Shown: positions 26,722-33,480 of the stretch, one piece after another
Layout of the letters: every line of letters starts with the position of its first letter
Position numbering within the stretch: the stretch's first letter is position 1
Assembly (NCBI GenBank): GCA_013823505.1
Contig: PNMH01000042.1
Location: forward strand, 1 to 33,480
Length of the DNA stretch: 33,480 bases
Source: Polaromonas sp.
GTDB lineage: Bacteria > Pseudomonadota > Gammaproteobacteria > Burkholderiales > Burkholderiaceae
Direction: 5' to 3'
Translations under genes and position numbers: made by a program
The notes under the pieces: model-generated
Database searches by the model: none
Told to the model about the DNA's origin: nothing
Seen by the model: the letters and a program-made list of their open reading frames with translations, nothing else

Positions 26722-28005
26722 ATGCCCGCAACGCCCACTTCAACCGTCTTGTCGCCCGCCATGTCACCTGGCCTGGTGGTGCTGACGCTCTCGCTGCTGC
26801 TGGGTCTGCAGCCCATCGCCACCGATCTGTACTTGCCCGCCCTGCCCGCGCTCACCGCCGGGTTTGGAGCGGCCATGTCGCAGGCCCAGCTCACGCTCAC
26901 CGCGCTGCTGCTCGCGTTTGGCGCATCGCAGATGTTCTGGGGACCGCTGTCGGACCGGTTTGGCCGCCGCCCCATCCTGTTGGTCGGCATGAGCGCTTTT
27001 GTGGTGGCGTCGGTCGCCAGCACCTTTTCACCGTCGATTGAACAGCTCATCGTGTGGCGCGCGGTTCAGGGCGCGGCCATGGGCGCGGGCGTGATGTGCG
27101 CGCGCGCCATCGTGCGCGACCTGTACCAGCCCACCGAGGGCGCCCGCATGATGTCCAAGGGTCTCACCGGCCTGGGTGTGATCGCCTGCGCCAGCGCGCC
27201 ACTGGGGGGCCTGCTGTCCGACCTGATGGGCTGGCGCCTGTCGCTGATGGCGGTGGCAGTGTTCGGCGCCATCACGCTGGGCGTGATCGCCTGGCGTTTT
27301 GAAGAAACACTGGCGGTCAGGAACCCGCGCGCCCTGCAACCCGCCATGCTGCTGCGCACCTGGGTGACCATTGCCCGCAACCCCACCTTCTGGGCCTTCG
27401 GGCTGCTGGCGACCAGTTCGTACTGCGGCCTGTTCACGTTCCTGGCCGCCTCCCCCTTCGTGTTCATCCAGGTGCTCGGCTTGTCCAAGACCGCCTATGG
27501 CTTGCTCATGATGACGATGTCGGCGAGCTACATCCTGGGCACCTTCATCTGCCGCCGCCTGCTGCTGGTGCTGGGGGTGCGGCGCACAGTGGCGGTGGCG
27601 GCCGGATTCACGCTGGTGGGTGGCACCAGCATGGGTGTGTTGGCGCTGCTGGGCGTGCAGAGCGCCTGGGCCATCATGCTGCCCTTCTACCTGTTCATGA
27701 TGGGTCACGGCGTGCACCAGCCCTGCGGCCAGAGCGGCGCCGTGGGGCCGTTTCCGCAGGCGGCGGGCGCGGCCTCGGCGCTCGCCGGGTTCATCATGAT
27801 GATCGCTGCGTTCCTGGTGGGCGGCTGGTTGGGCAAAAGCCTGGCAGCCATCCAGGCCGGCACCGGGACCGTTCTGCCGCTCACCAACGGCATCTGGTTC
27901 TGGAGCGTGATGATCTCGCTGACCGCGTGGACGCTGGTGCAACGCTTCGGCGACAGCCGCCCGGGGCCTGAGCGCGTGGCCACCGGCGACCTCGCGCAAC
28001 GCTGA
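26722..28005 (+). CDS. Bcr/CflA family multidrug efflux MFS transporter
   Basis: The 427-aa protein has about 12 membrane segments and the Bcr/CflA subgroup marks: [18 protein letters not shown] in TM1 (conserved Asp and Pro), motif [17 protein letters not shown], and the [20 protein letters not shown] region. It probably exports small hydrophobic or sulfonamide-like drugs by proton antiport, but the substrate is unknown. TGC-TACCCT (extended -10 candidate, 26706-26714) ends 7 nt before the ATG. It is followed after 8 nt by miaA, so the two may share an mRNA. Confidence 0.9.
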   Translation: MPATPTSTVLSPAMSPGLVVLTLSLLLGLQPIATDLYLPALPALTAGFGAAMSQAQLTLTALLLAFGASQMFWGPLSDRFGRRPILLVGMSAFVVASVASTFSPSIEQLIVWRAVQGAAMGAGVMCARAIVRDLYQPTEGARMMSKGLTGLGVIACASAPLGGLLSDLMGWRLSLMAVAVFGAITLGVIAWRFEETLAVRNPRALQPAMLLRTWVTIARNPTFWAFGLLATSSYCGLFTFLAASPFVFIQVLGLSKTAYGLLMMTMSASYILGTFICRRLLLVLGVRRTVAVAAGFTLVGGTSMGVLALLGVQSAWAIMLPFYLFMMGHGVHQPCGQSGAVGPFPQAAGAASALAGFIMMIAAFLVGGWLGKSLAAIQAGTGTVLPLTNGIWFWSVMISLTAWTLVQRFGDSRPGPERVATGDLAQR

Positions 28006-28013
28006 CCCACCCC

Positions 28014-28979
28014 ATGCCACACGTGTCCTGCATCGGCCTGGCCGGCCCCACCGCCAGCGGCAAAAGCGCCGCCTCGCTGGCCATCGCACAACGTTGGCCG
28101 GTGGAGATCATCAGCGTCGACTCGGCCCTGGTCTACCGCGGCATGGACATCGGCACCGCCAAGCCCTCGGTGGCCGAGCTTGCGCAGGTGCCCCACCACC
28201 TCATCAACATCCTGGACCCGCTGCAGAGTTACAGCGCCGCCGACTTCGTGCGCGACACCACGCGCCTGGTGGCTGAGATCAACGGGCGCGGGCGCACCGC
28301 GCTGCTGGTGGGCGGCACCATGCTGTATTTCAAGGCGCTGCTGGTGGGCCTGGACGACATGCCGCAGGCCAACGCCGCCGTGCGTGCCTCGATCGATGCG
28401 CGGGCCATGGCACTGGGCTGGCCCGCGCTGCACGCCGAGCTGGCGCGGGTGGACCCGATCACCGCCGCGCGCCTGCCACCCTTCGATGCGCAGCGCATCC
28501 AGCGCGCACTCGAGGTCTACGAGGTCTCGGGCCTACCACTCTCCAGTTTTCAGACCGGGCGCACCCACAACCCCGACAGCCCGCTCGCACCCGAGCACCT
28601 GATCTCGCTCGAACCCCGTGACCGGGCCTGGCTGCACGCGCGCATCGCGCAGCGCTTCGACGCCATGCTGGCCGAGGGCTTCATGATCGAGGTCAAGCAA
28701 CTGCGCGCGCGCGGCGATCTGTCGACCGACCTGCCTTCCATGCGCTGCGTGGGGTACCGCCAAGCCTGGGACATGCTCGATGCCTACGGCAACACGCTCA
28801 AGCCCGCGCAACTCGCCGAGCTGCGCGAACTCGGTGTGGCCGCCACGCGCCAGCTCGCCAAGCGCCAGCTCACCTGGTTGCGTTCCATGCCGCAGCGCCG
28901 GGTCATCGCCTGCGACGCGCCCGATGCGTTGCCGCGCGTGCTCGAATCGGTACAAGCCCTGTTGGGCGCACCCATCTGA
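28014..28979 (+). CDS. miaA: tRNA dimethylallyltransferase MiaA
   Basis: MiaA adds a dimethylallyl group to N6 of A37 in tRNAs reading UNN codons. The 321-aa protein has the P-loop GPTASGKSA (residues 10-18), the substrate-binding [27 protein letters not shown], and [13 protein letters not shown], and the tRNA-binding [10 protein letters not shown]. It is a normal-length homologue. In many proteobacteria miaA directly follows mutL; here a hydrolase and an exporter lie between them. The next gene starts 5 nt downstream. Confidence 0.96.
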   Translation: MPHVSCIGLAGPTASGKSAASLAIAQRWPVEIISVDSALVYRGMDIGTAKPSVAELAQVPHHLINILDPLQSYSAADFVRDTTRLVAEINGRGRTALLVGGTMLYFKALLVGLDDMPQANAAVRASIDARAMALGWPALHAELARVDPITAARLPPFDAQRIQRALEVYEVSGLPLSSFQTGRTHNPDSPLAPEHLISLEPRDRAWLHARIAQRFDAMLAEGFMIEVKQLRARGDLSTDLPSMRCVGYRQAWDMLDAYGNTLKPAQLAELRELGVAATRQLAKRQLTWLRSMPQRRVIACDAPDALPRVLESVQALLGAPI

Positions 28980-28984
28980 TTGGC

Positions 28985-29635
28985 ATGTCACTCGTCGTTG
29001 AACACCTCGCCAAACGCTACGGCAGCACCACCGTTTTCAGCGGCGTGAACCTCTCCGTGGCGCCGGGCGAGTTCATTGCCATCGTGGGCGAATCGGGTGT
29101 GGGCAAATCCAGCCTGCTCAACTGCCTGGCTGCGCTGGACGACTGGAGCGATGGCCGCATCACCCACGCGGGCGTGGAGCTCGGTGGTTTGAACGACACG
29201 CAGCGCGCGCACTGGCGCCGCGAACACCTGGGCTTCGTGTTCCAGGCTTTCCATGTGCTGCCGCACTTGGACGTGGCACAGAACGTGGGCCTGCCCTTGC
29301 TGCTGCTGGGCCGACCGGACACCGTGCGGGTGCAGCAAATGCTGGACGCGGTCGGCCTGGGCGAACTGGGCGCGCGTCTGCCCGCCGAACTCTCGGGCGG
29401 TCAATTGCAGCGCGTGGCGATCGCCCGCGCGCTGGTGCACCGCCCCGGTCTGCTGCTGGCCGACGAGCCCACCGGCAACCTCGACCCGAGCACGGCCGCG
29501 CAGGTCATGGATGTGCTGGAGCATCAAGCCCGCGAGAGTGGCGCGGCACTGGTGCTGGTCACGCACTCCACGGCTGCCGCATCGCGAGCACAGCGCGTGC
29601 TGCACCTCACCGCACACGGGTTGCAGCCAGCCTGA
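28985..29635 (+). CDS. ABC transporter ATP-binding protein, LolD/YbbA-like
   Basis: The 216-aa ATPase has Walker A GESGVGKSS (residues 35-43), Q-loop FVFQAFHVLPHLDV, signature LSGGQLQRVAIARAL, Walker B LLLADEPTGNLD and H-loop THS. The sequence fits the LolD/YbbA/MacB (MPE) subgroup, whose partners are FtsX-like permeases. No permease gene follows: the next gene is convergent and begins 4 nt away. It could serve a distant permease. Coupling to miaA by close spacing is likely. Confidence 0.88.
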   Translation: MSLVVEHLAKRYGSTTVFSGVNLSVAPGEFIAIVGESGVGKSSLLNCLAALDDWSDGRITHAGVELGGLNDTQRAHWRREHLGFVFQAFHVLPHLDVAQNVGLPLLLLGRPDTVRVQQMLDAVGLGELGARLPAELSGGQLQRVAIARALVHRPGLLLADEPTGNLDPSTAAQVMDVLEHQARESGAALVLVTHSTAAASRAQRVLHLTAHGLQPA

Positions 29636-29639
29636 GGGC

Positions 29640-30878
29640 TCAGACCTTGAGGATGACGTCGTGGTCGGGCGCGAAGCAGGTGTGCAGCGGCAGCAGTGCG
29701 CCACCGAGTGCGCGCGCATCCGAGCCGATGCTGCCCAGCTCCAGACGGGGCCGGTGCAGGCCTTCCCAGCTGTAACCCGCCAGCGCAGCGCGCGTGGCTT
29801 CGCACAGGGCGCGCAGCAGGTCGGGCGCCACCGCTCCATCCATCACCACCGCTTCCACGTCCAGAAACGCGGTGCCCGACACCACGCACTGCGCCAGCGC
29901 CGGCGCGGCGCGCGCGATCCATTCCTGGCTGTACGGAAGCCAGGGTGATTGCAGGGCCCGCGCGTCGTAGGCGGCCATCGGGTCCAGGCCGTGCTGGCGA
30001 AAGCGCTGTTCCAGGTCCCAGAGCGAGGCTTCGCCGATGAGCTGCGGCGCAAGCTCGCTGCCCTGCGCCACGCGCAGCGGGAGCGAAGCCACGGCGCCGG
30101 CGTTGCCGTGGATGCCGCGGTGCAGGTGCGAGTCAAGCACCAGGCCCCCGCCCACAAACGTGTCCATGAACAGGTAGAGAAAACTGCGGATGTCGCGCCC
30201 GCGGCCTTGCAGCAGCTCGGCCACGCAGGCGGCCGACGTGTCCTTGGCAAAACTCACCGGCAGATCGGTGAGCTTCTGAACCTCGGCGCCCAGGTCGATC
30301 TGGTTCCACGCCTGCGATTGTTCGGCCGTGAGGCCCAGCATGCGGTGCCAACCACCGAGCTGGAAGGGTGCTGCCACGCCCACACCCACCACGCGGTCGC
30401 TCAGAGGCCCCAGCTTCTTGAGCAAGCGATTGAGGTTGGTCTTGATCGCAGGCAGCAGCACCGGGATGTCGGGGAAGGCGTAGTCCAGCACGAGGCGCTC
30501 GCGCACCTGGCCGGTGAAATCCACCAGCAGCCAGTCGGCGCTGCGACGGCCGATCTTGATGCCGATGGCGAAGGCGCCGTCGGGGTGCAGGCCCAGCGGC
30601 ACCGAGGGCTGGCCCACGCGCCCGCGCACCGGGGCTTCACGGCGCAGCAGCTGGTCTTCGTCCAGTCGGGCGGTGATCAGGCCGATGGTCTGGGCCGTGA
30701 GCCCGGTGAGGCGCGCGATGTCGGCCTTGGCCAGGCTGCCGTGCACGCGCAAGGCCTGCAGCACCACGCGCTCGTTGAACTGGCGCATGCCCACCTGGTT
30801 GGAGCCGCGTGGGCGCAGGCGCGGCTGGTCGCCCGGATCAACATCGGGAGGGGCTTCGGTGGCGGCGTCGTTGTTCAC
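29640..30878 (-). CDS. ROK family transcriptional regulator without zinc cysteines
   Basis: The 412-aa protein has an N-terminal winged helix-turn-helix (about residues 35-85: VLQALRVHGSLAKADIARLT, then GLTAQTIGLITARL) and a ROK domain (from about 100) with GVGVAAPF and the sugar-binding FVGGGLVLDSHLHRGIHGNAG. In ROK proteins the next part usually has a CxCGxxGC zinc motif; here it reads VASLPLRVAQGSELAPQLIG and has no cysteine. Sugar sensing may persist without the zinc fold. It is last in the sugar-uptake operon, 21 nt after the mutarotase gene, and probably controls it. Confidence 0.88.
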   Translation of the reverse strand: MNNDAATEAPPDVDPGDQPRLRPRGSNQVGMRQFNERVVLQALRVHGSLAKADIARLTGLTAQTIGLITARLDEDQLLRREAPVRGRVGQPSVPLGLHPDGAFAIGIKIGRRSADWLLVDFTGQVRERLVLDYAFPDIPVLLPAIKTNLNRLLKKLGPLSDRVVGVGVAAPFQLGGWHRMLGLTAEQSQAWNQIDLGAEVQKLTDLPVSFAKDTSAACVAELLQGRGRDIRSFLYLFMDTFVGGGLVLDSHLHRGIHGNAGAVASLPLRVAQGSELAPQLIGEASLWDLEQRFRQHGLDPMAAYDARALQSPWLPYSQEWIARAAPALAQCVVSGTAFLDVEAVVMDGAVAPDLLRALCEATRAALAGYSWEGLHRPRLELGSIGSDARALGGALLPLHTCFAPDHDVILKV

Positions 30879-30899
30879 TGCGTCGGGTTCGGTGTCGGA

Positions 30900-31352
30900 T
30901 CAGGTGCGCAAAGTGTCGCCGATGACACCCTTGCGCAGAATGAAATTGCCCCAGGGCTGCAGCTCGCCGGTGACCACGATGGCGTAGGCCTTTTTCACGC
31001 GCTCGTAAAAGGCGAACCGCTCCACCGCCTCGGCCTGGCCTTCCACCAGGCCCTCGGCGGCCAGCACCGCCAGCGTCTCGCGCTGCAGGGCCGAACGGTA
31101 CGGCGCCTCGGTGCCACCCACCTGCATGTAGGCCACGGGCTGCGGCACGTCGGCCGCCAGCGGCAGCACGCTGGCCACGGCTTTCACAGTGCGAGCCATG
31201 CCCACGCCGGGCAGGCGCAGCACGGTCTTGCCTGCGCCCAGGCTCATGGCGGTGAAGTTCGCGTCGGCCAGCACCAGCGCGTCGTCGTGGCCCATCTCGG
31301 CCAGCAGTTTCAGCAGTTCAGGGCTGAGCAGGGGATCGATGCCTTTGAGCAT
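30900..31352 (-). CDS. RbsD/FucU family sugar mutarotase
   Basis: The 150-aa protein has the family's active-site His22 (EMGHDDALVLADANF) and the C-terminal FYERVKKAYAIVVTGELQPW, followed by GNFILRKGVI. RbsD/FucU enzymes interconvert sugar anomers, so newly imported sugar reaches the form used by the kinase. The pattern (VxTGELxPxxN) is nearer FucU than RbsD, but the sugar may be fructose or another. It begins 3 nt after the ATPase stop and is coupled to it. Confidence 0.88.
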   Translation of the reverse strand: MLKGIDPLLSPELLKLLAEMGHDDALVLADANFTAMSLGAGKTVLRLPGVGMARTVKAVASVLPLAADVPQPVAYMQVGGTEAPYRSALQRETLAVLAAEGLVEGQAEAVERFAFYERVKKAYAIVVTGELQPWGNFILRKGVIGDTLRT

Positions 31353-31355
31353 GGT

Positions 31356-32147
31356 TTACGCCAAGGCCTCCGCGGGCAGTTCTTCGGCCAGCTTGGCGCC
31401 GGTCATCACCGCCACGGTGTCGCTCATGCTGATCACCTTGGGGTTCACCACTGCAGCGCGTTTGCCCAGCCGTGCGATGTGGATGCGGTCGGCGATTTCA
31501 AAGACGTGCGGCATGTTGTGGCTGATCAAAATCACCGGCAGGCCCTTGTCGCGCACGCGGCGGATCAGCTCCAGCACCATGTTGCCCTCTTTCACGCCCA
31601 GCGCAGCAGTGGGTTCGTCCATGATGACCACGTGCTGTGCAAAGGCCGCCGCACGCGCGACCGCCACGCACTGACGCTGGCCGCCCGAGAGCGTTTCAAC
31701 CGCCTGCGTCATCGACCGGATGCCGACTTTCAGGTCGTTCATGCGCGAGATGCTCTCGGCCAGCATTTTCTTTTTGTCCATCATGCGCAGGAAGCGGCCC
31801 AGGAAGCCAGGGCGCAGGATCTCGCGGCCGAGGAACAGGTTCTCGGCGATCGTCATGGCCGGGGCCACGGCGAGGTCCTGGTACACGGTTTCGATACCGG
31901 CTCGGCGCGCGTCGATCGGGCTTTTGAAATGGATGGGCTTGCCGTCGAGAAAGATCTGGCCTTCGTCGGGAATGGTGGCACCCGACAAGGCCTTGATCAG
32001 GCTGGATTTGCCGGCACCGTTGTCGCCGATGACGGCGAGGATTTCACCAGCGCGCAATTCGAAGTCGGCGCCATCCAACGCGGTGACCTGGCCGTAGCGT
32101 TTGACCAGGCCTTTGGCCTGGATCACCAAGGGTGCATTCGGGTTCAT
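31356..32147 (-). CDS. frcA: sugar ABC transporter ATP-binding protein, FrcA-like
   Basis: The 263-aa ATPase is the short, single-domain kind used by fructose (Frc) importers, not the doubled RbsA form. Walker A is GDNGAGKSS (residues 41-49), Q-loop YQDLAVAPAMTI, signature LSGGQRQCVAVARA, Walker B VIMDEPTAALGV and H-loop LISHNMPHVFEIADRIHI, a stretch characteristic of FrcA. The start overlaps the permease stop (TGATG). The name is inferred from recalled family sequence, not from a search. Confidence 0.85.
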   Translation of the reverse strand: MNPNAPLVIQAKGLVKRYGQVTALDGADFELRAGEILAVIGDNGAGKSSLIKALSGATIPDEGQIFLDGKPIHFKSPIDARRAGIETVYQDLAVAPAMTIAENLFLGREILRPGFLGRFLRMMDKKKMLAESISRMNDLKVGIRSMTQAVETLSGGQRQCVAVARAAAFAQHVVIMDEPTAALGVKEGNMVLELIRRVRDKGLPVILISHNMPHVFEIADRIHIARLGKRAAVVNPKVISMSDTVAVMTGAKLAEELPAEALA

Positions 32148-33097
32148 CAGCGCACTCCCTTGCGAGACATCTGGTCGGTGGCCACCGCGAGTATGACCAG
32201 GATGCCGGTGACGAGGATTTGATACACCGACGACACGCCCATGAGCGTGAGGCCGTTGCGGAACACACCCACGATGAGCGCACCCACCAGCGTGCCCAGC
32301 AGGATGCCGCGCCCGCCAAACAGGCTGGTGCCGCCCAGCACGACGGCGGTGATGGCGTCGAGGTTTTCCGTCTGCCCGGCGTTGGGGTCACCCGCGCCGA
32401 TGCGCGCCACGCTCAGCATGGACGCGATGCCATAGAACACGCCGGCGGCCACGTACACACCCAGCAGCACCTTGTCGGTGGAGATACCGGTCAGGCGCGT
32501 GGCCTCAGGGCTGTTGCCCACCGCGTAGATGTGGCGCCCGGGCGCGGTCTCGCGCAGCGCGAGCCAGGTCACGAGGTAGAGCACCAGCATGAGGATCACG
32601 CCGTAGAGCACGTTGGTGCCGCCGATGCGAAACGACTGGCCCAGCCAGTTCATGCCCTCGGGGATGTCGGTGATGGTCTGCGAGCCGCTGTAGAGCTGGG
32701 TGATGGCGAACGCAATGTTCAGCGTGCCCAGCGTGACGATGAAGGGCGGCAGCTTGGCCTTGGTCACCAGCAGACCGTTGGCCAGGCCGAACAGCGCGGT
32801 GGCGCCGATGCCCAGGGCAATCGCCACCGGCGCGGAGAGCCCGAAGTCGGCCGCCATCTTGGTCATGACGATGCTGCCCAGCGCCATGATCATGCCGCAC
32901 GAGAGGTCGATGCCCGCGGTGAGGATGATCAGGGTCTGGCCGATGGCGATGGTGCCCACCACCATCACCTGCTGCAGGATCAGCGCGAAGTTCTGCAGCG
33001 TGAGGAAGCGGTCGCTTTGCGTGGCAAAGAAGGCGCAGGCCAGCAGCAGGGCAATGAAGGGCCCGAGCGTGCCCATGGGGGGTAGTTTGGATGTCAT
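32147..33097 (-). CDS. frcC: sugar ABC transporter permease, FrcC/RbsC-like
   Basis: The 316-aa inner-membrane protein has about eight to ten hydrophobic segments and the BPD_transp_2 family marks: GQTLIILTAGIDLSCGMIMA, GLANGLLVTKAKLPPFIVTL and YAVGNSPEATRLTGIS, then AITAVVLGGTSLFGGRG. It forms the channel of a class II sugar importer with the adjacent ATPase and binding protein. The ATG lies 16 nt after the binding-protein stop. One base is shared with the ATPase start. Confidence 0.88.
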   Translation of the reverse strand: MTSKLPPMGTLGPFIALLLACAFFATQSDRFLTLQNFALILQQVMVVGTIAIGQTLIILTAGIDLSCGMIMALGSIVMTKMAADFGLSAPVAIALGIGATALFGLANGLLVTKAKLPPFIVTLGTLNIAFAITQLYSGSQTITDIPEGMNWLGQSFRIGGTNVLYGVILMLVLYLVTWLALRETAPGRHIYAVGNSPEATRLTGISTDKVLLGVYVAAGVFYGIASMLSVARIGAGDPNAGQTENLDAITAVVLGGTSLFGGRGILLGTLVGALIVGVFRNGLTLMGVSSVYQILVTGILVILAVATDQMSRKGVR

Positions 33098-33113
33098 GGT
33101 CGGGCCCCCGGCA

Positions 33114-33480
33114 TCACTTGTTGCCCCAGCAGAGGTCCATGCCGGTCTTCACGTCCTTGCTGTCCACACCGGCCACGGGCTTGGCCGCGATCAGGGTCAC
33201 GCCGGTGTCGGTGTAGCCGCTGACCTTCTTGCCGGTCTTGGCGTACTCCACACCAGCGGCCACACCCATGGAGGCCATGCGCAAGGGGTACTGCTGCGAG
33301 GTGGCGGCGATCACACCGGCGCCCACGTCCTTGATGCCGGCGCAACCACCGTCCACCGAGACGATGACCACGTCTTTTTCCTTGCCGGCTGCCTTCAGTG
33401 CCTTGTAGGCGCCAGCGGCGGCGGGCTCGTTGATGGTGTAGACCACGTTGATGCCCGGGTTCTTCTGCAGGCAGTTTTCC
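33114..33480 (-). CDS. frcB: sugar ABC substrate-binding protein, C-terminal part (runs off right edge)
   Basis: The visible 121 residues are the C-terminal lobe of a periplasmic Peripla_BP_4 sugar-binding protein: [56 protein letters not shown]. The Asn-Glu near the left and Asp in SVDGG are typical sugar-contact positions. The N-terminal lobe, signal peptide and operon promoter are outside the window. Order frcB-frcC-frcA matches the fructose importer of Sinorhizobium; the sugar itself is inferred. Confidence 0.85.
   Translation of the reverse strand, partial: ENCLQKNPGINVVYTINEPAAAGAYKALKAAGKEKDVVIVSVDGGCAGIKDVGAGVIAATSQQYPLRMASMGVAAGVEYAKTGKKVSGYTDTGVTLIAAKPVAGVDSKDVKTGMDLCWGNK

Noticed and set aside
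29949..32222. 757-codon plus-strand reading frame opposite the sugar operon
   Set aside because: Low-complexity His/Gln/Arg/Gly-rich product in the frame shadowing real minus-strand genes. Long antisense frames are expected at this GC content.

Overview
The window is high-GC DNA (roughly two-thirds G+C by eye) packed with short-gapped genes. The gene content (TTT-type Bug binding protein, Bcr/CflA exporter, DUF455, DUF3297, CreA, DedA-mutL pair, Frc-type sugar ABC operon) points to a betaproteobacterium of the order Burkholderiales, most likely Comamonadaceae (Hydrogenophaga/Acidovorax-like). The taxon is inferred from gene families, not from a database match. No rRNA, tRNA, CRISPR array, insertion sequence or prophage gene was found.

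Layout. 1-2.2 kb: a 5' portion of hslO (Hsp33) and a gamma-carbonic anhydrase on the minus strand, divergent from a DUF455 ferritin-like protein. 2.2-7.0 kb: an NDUFA9-like SDR protein (-), dbpA (+) and a CHASE4 hybrid histidine kinase (-). 7.1-10.0 kb: DUF3297, a DUF1439 protein, a RIO-type kinase, and a periplasmic msrB-msrA pair (all +). 10.0-13.5 kb: xerD overlapping an upstream Bug-family binding protein (-), then an AEC transporter and creA (+). 13.5-16.0 kb: a minus-strand lipid-transport operon (MlaE permease, MlaD/MCE protein, unassigned lipoprotein) with no ATPase beside it. 16.2-20.8 kb: acyl-CoA ligase (+), queG (-), tsaE-amiC (+). 20.8-22.7 kb: two-subunit Rieske dioxygenase (-) with no electron-transfer partner. 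22.7-23.0 kb: a non-coding gap with two large palindromic elements. 23.0-29.6 kb: dedA (-), mutL, a lipoprotein hydrolase, a Bcr/CflA exporter, miaA and an orphan LolD-like ATPase (+). 29.6-33.5 kb: a minus-strand fructose-type ABC operon (frcB-frcC-frcA), a FucU/RbsD mutarotase and a ROK regulator, open at the right edge.

How genes work together: MsrA and MsrB repair oxidised methionine in exported proteins; TsaE and AmiC are translationally coupled; the sugar-binding protein, permease, ATPase, mutarotase and ROK regulator form one uptake and control unit; the MCE operon probably moves lipid between membranes.

The most unusual signal is at 22767-23009. Two inverted copies of one structured element share a conserved core but carry different, perfectly self-complementary 25-bp arms. 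Other notable points are a 26-nt-arm palindromic repeat embedded in frame in the mutL linker, and about nine genes whose -10-like hexamer lies only 5-8 nt before the start codon, suggesting widespread leaderless transcripts.
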